A stretch of 5,850 nt of DNA from Methylomonas sp. (GTDB lineage Bacteria; Pseudomonadota; Gammaproteobacteria; Methylococcales; Methylomonadaceae), in the NCBI GenBank assembly GCA_026988195.1, contig JALSLS010000488.1, positions 1 through 5,850 of the forward strand, read 5' to 3'. Below the pieces are notes generated by a model, which was given only the letters and a program-made list of their open reading frames with translations, was not told where the DNA came from and made no database searches. Position 1 is the first letter of the stretch, and each line of letters begins with the position of its first letter. Position numbers and translations under genes: made by a program. Of the stretch, positions 1 through 5,730 are shown one piece after another.

Positions 1-1075
1 CTTTAATAGTGCTGATTTGCTTGCTTTGCTGTAGAATTTCTCTTGATACATTTAGTGGTAATGAATCAGCATCAATCACCCCGCGTACAAAACGCAAGTA
101 ACGTGGCATTAATTGCTCAGCATCATCAGTAATAAAAACTTTACGGATATACAGTTTCACACCATGTTTAGCATCTCTGTCCCACATGTCAAAAGGAGCA
201 CGAGCAGGAATATAAAGTAATAATGTGTATTCGTTAGTCCCTTCTACTTTACTATGCACATGTGTCAAAGGGTCTTGAAAATCATGACCTACATGCTTAT
301 AGAATTCATTGTATTCCTCATCAGAAATATCTTCTTTAGAGCGTGTCCATAATGCAGAAGCACTATTAACAACTTCATCTTCAATACGTGCCGGTGCAGT
401 TTCCTTACCTTCTTCATCAGTTTCAGCAGGGATTTCCTTATCCATAATAATTGGCAGAGAAATATGGTCTGAGAATTTTTTAATGATAGAACGTAATCTA
501 AAACCGTCTAAAAATTCATCTTCACCTTCTTTAAGGTGTAAAACAATTTCTGTACCACGTGTTTCTTTTTCAACAGCTTCAATCGTATAGTCACCCTCCC
601 CGGCTGATTCCCAACGAACAGCCTCTTTTTCACCCGCCTTACGGGTTGTTAAAGTGACTTTATCTGCAACAATAAATGCTGAGTAAAAACCCACCCCAAA
701 CTGACCAATTAATTCGCTATCTTTAGCTTCATCCCCCGTCATTTTTTCAAAAAACTGCTTAGTACCTGATTTTGCAATAGTACCAATATGATCCTGAACT
801 TCTTCACGGGTCATACCGATGCCCGAATCAGAAACAGTGATAGTACGCTCATCTTTATCAAAAGAAACACGAATCCCTAAGTCACTATTGCCTTCATAAA
901 GACTTTCATTAGATAATGCTTCAAAACGTAATTTGTCCGCAGCATCAGATCCATTTGAAATCAATTCACGTAAAAAAATCTCTTTATTACTATATAAAGA
1001 ATGAATCATCAAATGTAACAGATGCTTTACTTCAGTTTGAAAACCTAAGGTTTCTTTTTTAGCTTCAACAGTCAT
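1..1075 (-). CDS. htpG: Molecular chaperone HtpG (bacterial Hsp90), N-terminal 358 codons, 3' end beyond window
   Basis: HtpG is the cytosolic ATP-dependent Hsp90 dimer that remodels and protects client proteins with DnaK/DnaJ. The frame is open from an ATG at 1075-1073 to the left edge; E. coli HtpG is about 624 residues, so a little over half is present. The N-terminal GHKL ATPase domain shows the Mg/ATP asparagine motif LRELISNGSDAADKLR (residues 35-50, N41), the VSDSGIGM loop (81-88, D83), the lid segment GTIAKSGTKQF (98-108) and IGQFGVGFYSAF (123-134). The middle domain follows, with EEYNEFYKHVGHDF, RKVFITDDAEQLMPRYLRFVRG and, near the edge, LPLNVSREIL. Glycine replaces the alanine or serine usual after N41, probably neutrally. 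An AGGAA ribosome-binding site at 1087-1091 (minus strand) sits 11 nt before the start, behind a sigma-32-like promoter. No frameshift is seen. Identification is very secure; it rests on motifs remembered from the family, not on a search. Confidence 0.97.
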   Translation of the reverse strand, partial: MTVEAKKETLGFQTEVKHLLHLMIHSLYSNKEIFLRELISNGSDAADKLRFEALSNESLYEGNSDLGIRVSFDKDERTITVSDSGIGMTREEVQDHIGTIAKSGTKQFFEKMTGDEAKDSELIGQFGVGFYSAFIVADKVTLTTRKAGEKEAVRWESAGEGDYTIEAVEKETRGTEIVLHLKEGEDEFLDGFRLRSIIKKFSDHISLPIIMDKEIPAETDEEGKETAPARIEDEVVNSASALWTRSKEDISDEEYNEFYKHVGHDFQDPLTHVHSKVEGTNEYTLLLYIPARAPFDMWDRDAKHGVKLYIRKVFITDDAEQLMPRYLRFVRGVIDADSLPLNVSREILQQSKQISTIK

Positions 1076-1116
1076 GGTTTAGTCATTTCCTATTATTTCA
1101 ATTTTGATTGAATTAA

Positions 1117-1144
1117 ATTTGGGGGCGTTAATTTTTTTTTCAAG
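1117..1144 (-). promoter_or_regulatory. Sigma-32 (RpoH)-type heat-shock promoter for htpG
   Basis: On the minus strand CTTGAAA (1144-1138) is followed, after 13 nt, by CCCCAAAT (1124-1117). The RpoH consensus is CTTGAAA, a spacer of roughly 11-16 nt, then CCCCATNT, so the -35 is perfect and the -10 differs at one defined base. Transcription would start near 1110, giving a leader of about 35 nt with the AGGAA site inside it. htpG is a classical RpoH regulon member, which supports the call; sigma-32 use itself is inferred. Confidence 0.8.
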
Positions 1145-1182
1145 TCATATTTCAGGTTTTTGAAAATGACTCCTAGCCGCTA

Positions 1183-1211
1183 TTGCGCTGGTTTAGCTAA
1201 AACTAGCGCAA
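1183..1211. repeat. Near-perfect inverted repeat, 12-bp arms with 5-nt loop
   Basis: Arms TTGCGCTGGTTT (1183-1194) and AAACTAGCGCAA (1200-1211) pair over 12 positions, one of them a G-T pair in the plus-strand transcript, around the loop AGCTA. Neither strand shows the run of T after the stem that an intrinsic terminator needs. It lies about 40 bp upstream of the htpG -35 and about 65 bp upstream of the OxyR-like site, so a regulator-binding site or a small dispersed repeat is more likely than a terminator. Function unknown. Confidence 0.6.
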
Positions 1212-1275
1212 AAACACATCTATCTCAATATTTTTTTCTGATTAAACAGGCTATACTCACTAGTAAACCTAGTCT

Positions 1276-1312
1276 ATAGTTTTTATCAATCATTTCCATA
1301 GTAACAATCAAT
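1276..1312 (+). promoter_or_regulatory. OxyR-type operator upstream of katG
   Basis: The OxyR motif is four tetranucleotides at 7-bp spacing (ATAG-N7-CTAT-N7-ATAG-N7-CTAT, 37 bp). Here ATAG 1276-1279, CAAT 1287-1290, ATAG 1298-1301 and CAAT 1309-1312 have exactly those spacings. Both ATAG elements are perfect and each CAAT differs from CTAT by one base. In the first N7 (TTTTTAT) the favoured T and A at positions 2 and 6 are present. OxyR is the peroxide-sensing LysR-type activator that commonly drives katG, and the site abuts a promoter pointing into katG. OxyR itself is not in the window. Confidence 0.75.
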
Positions 1313-1341
1313 TTCCAACCTTCTACTGTCAAAGGTAAACT
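1313..1341 (+). promoter_or_regulatory. Probable sigma-70 promoter of katG, OxyR-activated
   Basis: TTCCAA (1313-1318) and TAAACT (1336-1341) are separated by 17 nt. They match the -35 and -10 consensus at 3 of 6 and 4 of 6 positions, the weak kind of -35 expected at an activator-dependent promoter. The -35 directly follows the last OxyR tetramer, the usual class of arrangement for OxyR activation. The start would be near 1348, leaving a long leader of about 175 nt before katG. The -10/-35 assignment is tentative; TTGATT at 1363-1368 could serve another start further down. Confidence 0.5.
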
Positions 1342-1393
1342 GACCAAGAACTGAACGAGAACTTGATTAGCTTTGTAAAGGGATCGTTTAAAC

Positions 1394-1456
1394 ATCTTCA
1401 TTTGTAATCTCTACCCATATTAAGGTAGTGACTATGACTAATATTTAAATGAAGAT
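1394..1456 (+). repeat. Nested inverted repeat in predicted katG leader
   Basis: ATCTTCATTT (1394-1403) and AAATGAAGAT (1447-1456) are perfect 10-bp inverted arms. They enclose a second stem, CTACC (1411-1415) with GGTAG (1424-1428), around an 8-nt loop. If transcription begins near 1348 the RNA could fold into a long interrupted hairpin about 70 nt before the katG start. No T-run follows the outer stem, so it is not a standard terminator. It could be an mRNA-stability element or a protein site. Confidence 0.5.
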
Positions 1457-1464
1457 TAAAGTGC

Positions 1465-1499
1465 TTTCAGCGTAAATATCTAGTCTTTTCAGCTGAAAA
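1465..1499 (+). repeat. TTTCAGC direct repeat and 14-bp palindrome before katG ribosome-binding site
   Basis: TTTTCAGCTGAAAA (1486-1499) is a perfect 14-bp palindrome. An extra copy of TTTCAGC at 1465-1471 can also pair with GCTGAAA at 1492-1498, giving a 7-bp stem with a 20-nt loop as an alternative fold. The element ends 13 nt before the AGGAG ribosome-binding site (1513-1517). It may be an operator for a dimeric regulator or a leader hairpin; the sequence does not decide between them. Confidence 0.45.
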
Positions 1500-1523
1500 A
1501 ATATGCTCAAATAGGAGAATAAT

Positions 1524-1574
1524 ATGAAATTAAAACTGACTTACCTCATTGCTGCATTGGCAATGGCTGGCTGT
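1524..1574 (+). other. Predicted lipoprotein signal peptide and acylated Cys17 of KatG
   Basis: Codons 1-16 encode a Sec-type leader: positive n-region with two lysines, hydrophobic stretch LTYLIAALAMA, then a lipobox-like M-A-G before Cys17 (codon 1572-1574). Methionine at -3 is less common than leucine but is in keeping with signal peptidase II sites. Serine at +2, rather than aspartate, predicts Lol-dependent sorting to the outer membrane by the enterobacterial rule. If Cys17 were not acylated, the protein could still be exported by a cleaved Sec signal; no good A-x-A site is obvious just after the core. Confidence 0.75.
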
Positions 1575-3761
1575 TCAACAACACCACCTCTAAAAAGTGA
1601 AGCAAAGCTCAGTATGGATACCAGAGCAAAAACAAACAATTTTTGGTGGCCTGATAAAGTAAACCTTGCCCCCCTTCGTCAACATTCTGTTGAATCTAAC
1701 CCGCTGGGTGCGAATTTTAATTATGCCGAACAATTCAAAACACTTGACCTTGATGCCTTAAAAAAAGATCTTAAAAAGGTTATGACCACATCACAAGACT
1801 GGTGGCCGGCCGACTTTGGCAACTATGGACCCTTTTTTATCCGCATGGCTTGGCACAGTGCCGGTGTATACCGTATATTTGATGGACGAGGCGGTGCATC
1901 AGGCGCTCAACAACGGTTTGAACCACTTAATAGCTGGCCTGATAATGTCAACTTAGATAAGGCTCGTCGCCTACTTTTGCCAATTAAACAAAAATATGGC
2001 AATAAAATTTCATGGGGTGACCTCATGGTCTTAACAGGCACTGTAGCCCTTGACTCAATGGGCTTTAAAACCATCGGTTTTGCTGGTGGCCGTGAAGATG
2101 ATTGGGAAACTGAGCTGGTTAACTGGGGTCAAGAAAAAAAGTTCCTATCTGATGCAAACCGCTACCATGGAGACAGAAAGCTGGACAAACCATTAGCTGC
2201 TGTTCAAATGGGGCTTATTTATGTTAATCCAGAAGGTCCAGGCGGCAAGCCTGATCCACTGTTAGCAGCACACGATATTCGTACAACCTTTTCTCGTATG
2301 GGGATGAATGATGAAGAAACGGTCGCTTTAATTGCTGGAGGACACACGCTTGGTAAAGCGCATGGTGCTCATAACCCTGAAAAATGTGTTGGAGCAGAAC
2401 CTGCCGCTGCAGAGATTGAAGAACAAGGCTTAGGTTGGACCAACAAATGTGGCACAGGTAAAGGTGCCGACACCATATCGAGTGGTTTAGAAGGTGCTTG
2501 GACGATAACGCCAACCGCATGGAGTATGAATTATCTGGATAACCTATTTAATTTGGAGTGGGTAAAAACAAAAAGCCCAGCGGGTGCAACACAATGGATT
2601 CCTAAGAATGCCGGTGAAGTAAAATTTGTGCCTGATGCACACGACTCATCTAAACGTCATGCGCCTATGATGTTTACAACAGATATGTCACTTAAATTTG
2701 ATCCTAGCTATCAAAAAATTGCACAGCGATTCCTAAGTGACCCAGAAGCGTTTGACCTTGCTTTTGCTAAAGCTTGGTTTAAACTGACACACCGTGACAT
2801 GGGGCCTCGTACGCGCTACCTTGGTTCAGATGTACCAGCAGAAATATTTATTTGGCAAGACCCAGTGCCTCCTGTTACTCACGCCTTAGTTAATGCAAGT
2901 GATGTTAGCAATCTAAAAAAGGCAATCTTGAGTTCTGGACTGACGGTACCCGAATTGGTCAGAACGGCATGGGCATCAGCTTCAAGCTTTCGAGAAACAG
3001 ATATGCGTGGTGGTGCCAACGGTGCGCGTATTCGCCTAGCCCCACAGAAAGGTTGGGCTGCTAATCGTCCCGAAGAGTTAGATAAGGTATTAAATATACT
3101 GGTATCTATCCAAAAAGACTTCAATACAAAATCTACCGATAAGCAAATATCACTTGCGGATCTTATTGTATTAGGCGGCGCTGCAGCGATTGAAAAAGGG
3201 GCGAAAGATGCGGGTAACGATATTGAAGTTCCGTTCACTCCTGGGCGTACTGACGCAACACAAGCACAAACAGATGTAAACTCTTTTGCAGTGCTTGAAC
3301 CTACAGCAGACGGGTTTCGCAACTACTTTAGTAGAAACAACACCCACTCACCTGCAGAACTGTTGATTGATAAAGCAAACAAGCTATCGTTAACAGTACC
3401 AGAAATGACAGTGCTAGTGGGCGGAATGAGAACATTGAATACCAATGTTGATGGCTCTTTAAATGGTGTGTTAACCAATAAGCCAGGTACATTAAGCAAC
3501 GATTTCTTTGTAAATTTACTTGATATGTCCACAAAATGGTCAAAATCAGCTAAAGCTAAGGGTATTTATCAAGGACTTGATCGTCAGACAGGCAAGGCAA
3601 AATGGACTGCCACACCTGTCGATCTTATTTTCGGGTCAAACTCCGAATTGCGTGCTGTTGCTGAAGTCTATGCATTTAATGACTCAAAAGAGAAATTTAT
3701 TAATGACTTTGTTGATGCATGGGTTAAGGTCATGAAATTAGATCGTTTTGACATGATGTAA
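1524..3761 (+). CDS. katG: Catalase-peroxidase KatG with lipoprotein signal peptide (predicted envelope enzyme)
   Basis: This bifunctional haem b enzyme dismutates H2O2 and also oxidises small donors. At 745 residues it has the usual two-domain length. The N-terminal catalytic domain shows distal R107, W110 and H111 (FIRMAWHSAG), the Trp-Tyr-Met cross-link candidates W110, Y233 and M259, proximal H274 (AGGHTLGKAHG), W326, D387 on the proximal side, and the mobile-arginine position R424 (LTHRDMGP). The C-terminal haem-less domain is complete and ends LDRFDMM. Unlike ordinary cytoplasmic KatG it begins with a basic n-region (MKLK), a short hydrophobic core and MAGC at residues 14-17, then STTPP and a spacer of about 20 residues before the KatG-typical WWPDKVNL. 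AGGAG at 1513-1517, 6 nt before the ATG, fixes this start; Met31 (1614) lacks a comparable site. An OxyR-like operator lies upstream. Symbol katG is used by family; a periplasmic variant name such as katP could also be applied. Confidence 0.96.
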   Translation: MKLKLTYLIAALAMAGCSTTPPLKSEAKLSMDTRAKTNNFWWPDKVNLAPLRQHSVESNPLGANFNYAEQFKTLDLDALKKDLKKVMTTSQDWWPADFGNYGPFFIRMAWHSAGVYRIFDGRGGASGAQQRFEPLNSWPDNVNLDKARRLLLPIKQKYGNKISWGDLMVLTGTVALDSMGFKTIGFAGGREDDWETELVNWGQEKKFLSDANRYHGDRKLDKPLAAVQMGLIYVNPEGPGGKPDPLLAAHDIRTTFSRMGMNDEETVALIAGGHTLGKAHGAHNPEKCVGAEPAAAEIEEQGLGWTNKCGTGKGADTISSGLEGAWTITPTAWSMNYLDNLFNLEWVKTKSPAGATQWIPKNAGEVKFVPDAHDSSKRHAPMMFTTDMSLKFDPSYQKIAQRFLSDPEAFDLAFAKAWFKLTHRDMGPRTRYLGSDVPAEIFIWQDPVPPVTHALVNASDVSNLKKAILSSGLTVPELVRTAWASASSFRETDMRGGANGARIRLAPQKGWAANRPEELDKVLNILVSIQKDFNTKSTDKQISLADLIVLGGAAAIEKGAKDAGNDIEVPFTPGRTDATQAQTDVNSFAVLEPTADGFRNYFSRNNTHSPAELLIDKANKLSLTVPEMTVLVGGMRTLNTNVDGSLNGVLTNKPGTLSNDFFVNLLDMSTKWSKSAKAKGIYQGLDRQTGKAKWTATPVDLIFGSNSELRAVAEVYAFNDSKEKFINDFVDAWVKVMKLDRFDMM

Positions 3762-3770
3762 TCACGAACC

Positions 3771-3802
3771 CTTGCCCAGTTAACAAACGCTAGCTGGGCA
3801 AG
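3771..3802 (+). terminator. Stem-loop after katG, possible transcript end
   Basis: CTTGCCCAG (3771-3779) and CTGGGCAAG (3794-3802) form a perfect, fairly GC-rich 9-bp stem around a 14-nt loop, starting 9 nt after the katG stop. The stem is followed by CCTAAAAC, with no U-tract, so it does not meet the rule for an efficient intrinsic terminator. It may instead block 3' exonucleases or mark a Rho-dependent end. The strong stem directly behind a stop codon supports an mRNA 3' role. Confidence 0.5.
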
Positions 3803-3809
3803 CCTAAAA

Positions 3810-3893
3810 CATGAATATTCATGGAGCCAGCCAACTTAATATTATGATTGGCAATTTCAAGCTGGCTGATTCCTTGAACTTACTGCTCAGCCA
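3810..3893 (+). repeat. Palindrome and mutually exclusive inverted repeats between katG and the DUF1499 gene
   Basis: CATGAATATTCATG (3810-3823) is a perfect 14-bp palindrome. Next, GCTGGCT (3861-3867) can pair with AGCCAGC (3825-3831) across a 29-nt loop. The overlapping TGGCTGA (3863-3869) can instead pair with TCAGCCA (3887-3893) across a 17-nt loop. The two stems share bases and cannot both form. The layout resembles a switchable leader, but the stems are only 7 bp and chance is not excluded. This is the main content of the 182-bp gap. Confidence 0.4.
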
Positions 3894-3943
3894 CAATCAC
3901 CACTCAAAAATCAAAGTCCCCCCCACTTTACTAGGCTCAAACC

Positions 3944-4414
3944 ATGCTCAATAAATTTAAAATATCAGCCATAATTATGGGTTTATTTTCCATCATGACC
4001 CCATCATCTCAAGCAGATATAGTTAACAATGGATTAATTAATGGCAAATTAAAGCCATGCCCTGACTCACCCAACTGTGTTAGTAGTGAATCATCAATGA
4101 TTAGTCCCATTAAACTATCAAGTACAGATCTACCGCTAGAATGGACATTATTACAACAGGTTATTAAAGAGCAAGGCGGAGAAATACAAGAAATTACCAG
4201 CAACTACCTATTAGCTACTTTTACCTCTACTATTTTTGGATTTATTGATGATGTAGAAGCTCGAATCGACCAAGATGAAAAGGTCATTCATTTACGCTCG
4301 GCGTCTAGAACAGGCTATTATGATTTTGGAGCTAATAACAAACGACTACAAGAAATTAAAAAAAACATACAACTAAAGCAATATGGCAGTGCAGAAAGTT
4401 CGCCTAAAGAATAG
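3944..4414 (+). CDS. DUF1499 family exported protein, function unknown
   Basis: This 156-residue protein has a typical Sec signal peptide: KFK near the start, a hydrophobic core from about residue 8 to 19, and SQA at 22-24 as the likely signal peptidase I site, leaving a mature protein from Asp25. The mature part carries the DUF1499 hallmarks: PCPDSPNCVSS (38-48, with C39 and C45), ATFTSTIFGFIDDVEARID (91-109) and LRSASRTGYYDFGANNKR (117-134). The length is typical of the family. The two cysteines could form a disulfide in the periplasm; no lipobox is seen. DUF1499 has no settled biochemical role, so none is assigned. The start is preceded only by a weak AGG at 3933-3935 with 8-nt spacing. 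It lies 182 bp after katG in the same direction, separated by strong inverted repeats, so co-transcription is possible but not shown. Confidence 0.9.
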   Translation: MLNKFKISAIIMGLFSIMTPSSQADIVNNGLINGKLKPCPDSPNCVSSESSMISPIKLSSTDLPLEWTLLQQVIKEQGGEIQEITSNYLLATFTSTIFGFIDDVEARIDQDEKVIHLRSASRTGYYDFGANNKRLQEIKKNIQLKQYGSAESSPKE

Positions 4415-4632
4415 TCATTAAACTCACTTTATTAACGAACCACTATGGAGCCAAACTCGACACTCAAAGAGAGCAAAAAAAATAAGTCAGCTTTATACTA
4501 ATGAACTCCACTTTGATTAGCCGTTTATGGAGAACGTTGTTATTTACCGGAGTCTCTCGAAAGCTTACCCAGCCAAATGTAATCATAAACATGTTAGAAT
4601 GGCGCTGACATTAAATAATGTATAAGAATACT
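4415..4632. other. Non-coding stretch between the DUF1499 gene and the HEPN-like gene's promoter
   Basis: With the promoter and leader that follow, the full gap is 300 bp. This part has no clear terminator for the DUF1499 gene, no tRNA and no mobile-element ends. An A-run lies near 4475-4482. A 35-codon frame starts at 4501 and ends at 4608, but it has no ribosome-binding site and no recognisable protein. I see nothing else that can be named. Confidence 0.6.
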
Positions 4633-4660
4633 TTGACATAGATGGAATTCGGTCTATATC
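4633..4660 (+). promoter_or_regulatory. Sigma-70 promoter of the HEPN-like gene with overlapping operator-like palindrome
   Basis: A perfect -35 TTGACA (4633-4638) is followed after 16 nt by TATATC (4655-4660), a 4-of-6 match to the -10. The start would be near 4667, giving a leader of about 48 nt with AAGGG (4701-4705) as ribosome-binding site. The same bases form an interrupted palindrome, 4635-4660: GA, ATAGA and GAA on the left mirror TTC, TCTAT and TC on the right around a GAATTC centre, with 10 of 13 position pairs complementary. A repressor dimer there would block RNA polymerase directly. A second, looser repeat, AGATGGAAT (4640-4648) with ATTCCGTCT (4673-4681), spans the start site. 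Confidence 0.7.
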
Positions 4661-4714
4661 AAATACTACTGCATTCCGTCTAATAAACTGTTATGCACTT
4701 AAGGGTATCTAAAA

Positions 4715-5683
4715 ATGTACATAAATTTTCATAAGTTTAATTATGCCATCGTTGAGCCTGGTAAAAAAAATGATTACGAGCAACGAGATAAAAGCGCATA
4801 TATGAAAGTATTAGAAGACTGGTTTCTAGAAAATAAAGAAGATTTTGCAACACGGAAATTTGAAATAGAAGAAATCCATTATCTCAAAGAGATTGACTCA
4901 TTTATTAACCTTGTTAGAGAAGCAGAAAGCCTATACGAACTTGGTTTTTATACAGGATGCATTGCATTAATTGGCGTATCTTCAGAGGACTTTTCAAAAT
5001 ATCTTTCGTTAAAAAACAATCATCAGAATCATCTTACTGGAGTTAATCGCCGAGGTGATTCATATGATGTTAGTCAATTTAATCGTTTAAAGTTACAGAA
5101 AAATGAAAATCTAATTGATCAAAATTCTTACCTATTACTTGATGATATACGAAAAATAAGAAATGATTGCTTACACTACAATCAGGATTTTAAACAAAAA
5201 GATAAATCCCAATTAAAAATAGATGCAATTACGGTATTAAATAATTTGAAGCAAGTGTTAAAAAACATTATTGGAACGGCCATAAAAGCATCTGATTTTA
5301 TGGAGTTAAGCAATGAGCTTATGAAGCAAATGGATGCTAGAAATTTTGAAGAAATTGCGTGGAAACAAAAGAATATGTTTTCTCATTTGCTGAATTTTTC
5401 AACAACACAAGATCCAAGTGTACAAACGGTTGTAAAGCGTAATATATACAAAGTGGTTGAGATGGATGAAACAGAAGTTGACCTTAAAGAGCTAGAGGTT
5501 ATTCATAACACCAGTCTTGTTGTGATTGTTGATATAGATCAGAAAGGAAAATCTTTATTGGATTCAAAAGCTATACAAGTTGGCGATTTTGTTTTTTCTG
5601 AGGTTTATTCAAATGTAGCTTATGACGGCCAAACTAGAGAGTGGTTTTTTAACAGTCTTGAGAAAGTAGGTAAACATGCATAA
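4715..5683 (+). CDS. HEPN-like domain protein, putative RNase, family not recognised
   Basis: This 322-residue protein is soluble: no signal peptide or membrane segment is visible. The region from about residue 55 to 190 looks like a HEPN four-helix bundle. An amphipathic helix pair (roughly 56-100, including SLYELGFYTGCIALIGVSSEDFSKYL) is followed, after a variable loop, by DDIRKIRNDCLHYN (143-156) and a last helix to about 190. RNDCLH (R149, N150, H154) fits the R-x4-6-H signature with a polar residue after the arginine, the metal-independent RNase site of many HEPN proteins. The N-terminal 50 residues and the mixed alpha/beta C-terminal part (about 235-322) are unassigned. AAGGG at 4701-4705, 9 nt upstream, supports the start. 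The gene is AT-rich and lysine/asparagine-rich and looks accessory. It has its own promoter and no paired antitoxin gene in view. HEPN assignment is moderate; a non-catalytic scaffold role is possible. Confidence 0.8.
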   Translation: MYINFHKFNYAIVEPGKKNDYEQRDKSAYMKVLEDWFLENKEDFATRKFEIEEIHYLKEIDSFINLVREAESLYELGFYTGCIALIGVSSEDFSKYLSLKNNHQNHLTGVNRRGDSYDVSQFNRLKLQKNENLIDQNSYLLLDDIRKIRNDCLHYNQDFKQKDKSQLKIDAITVLNNLKQVLKNIIGTAIKASDFMELSNELMKQMDARNFEEIAWKQKNMFSHLLNFSTTQDPSVQTVVKRNIYKVVEMDETEVDLKELEVIHNTSLVVIVDIDQKGKSLLDSKAIQVGDFVFSEVYSNVAYDGQTREWFFNSLEKVGKHA

Positions 5684-5686
5684 ATC

Positions 5687-5718
5687 GGGTAAGGGCTAGT
5701 TTTTCTCCAGCCCTCCCC
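5687..5718 (+). terminator. Possible GC-rich stem-loop after the HEPN-like gene
   Basis: AGGGCT (5692-5697) pairs perfectly with AGCCCT (5709-5714), and GGG (5687-5689) can add pairs with CCC (5716-5718) across a small internal bulge. The loop contains five T. It starts a few bases after the stop codon, as expected for a transcript end, but no U-tract follows on the plus strand, so termination efficiency is uncertain. Confidence 0.45.
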
Positions 5719-5730
5719 ACACCACAATGG

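Noticed and set aside
309..590. 93-residue plus-strand open frame
   Set aside because: It lies opposite the unambiguous htpG coding strand, is serine-rich low-complexity in composition, and has no recognisable domain.
1252..1257. TATACT as a -10 element for a promoter upstream of the OxyR-like site
   Set aside because: The base run at the matching -35 position (TATTTT) is a poor match, and this would put the activator site downstream of the start.
1614..1616. Met31 as alternative KatG start giving a cytoplasmic enzyme
   Set aside because: There is no good ribosome-binding site before it, while AGGAG lies 6 nt before Met1 and the intervening 30 codons form a coherent lipoprotein leader.
2224..3543. 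Minus-strand open frames of 69-147 residues inside katG (2224-2520, 2879-3322, 3323-3532, 3328-3543)
   Set aside because: They are antisense shadows of a full-length KatG whose catalytic motifs are all intact; none resembles a protein family.
3520..3735. 71-residue plus-strand frame in the 3' end of katG
   Set aside because: It is out of frame with the conserved KatG C-terminal domain, which continues correctly to LDRFDMM, so there is no frameshift to explain.
3918..3924. Run of seven C before the DUF1499 gene as a phase-variable tract
   Set aside because: It is short for slipped-strand variation and lies outside the coding region, with no clear promoter spacing depending on it.
4009..4203. 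64-residue minus-strand frame inside the DUF1499 gene
   Set aside because: It is antisense to the conserved CPDSPNC region and has no support of its own.
3821..4453. Shared 9-mer ATGGAGCCA in two intergenic gaps (3821-3829 and 4445-4453)
   Set aside because: The match does not extend beyond nine bases, and one such match among several hundred intergenic bases is expected by chance.
4501..4608. 35-codon frame MNSTLISRLWRTLLF..., plus strand, in the gap before the HEPN-like gene
   Set aside because: There is no Shine-Dalgarno sequence in the preceding A/T-rich bases and no recognisable family. A frame of this length is expected by chance. As a short hydrophobic peptide before a possible toxin it could be rechecked with ribosome profiling.
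4560..4720. Integron attC-like or att-like ends near GTTAGAATGG and GTTATGCAC
   Set aside because: Neither fits the GTTRRRY core with a matching RYYYAAC partner, and there is no integrase or cassette array.
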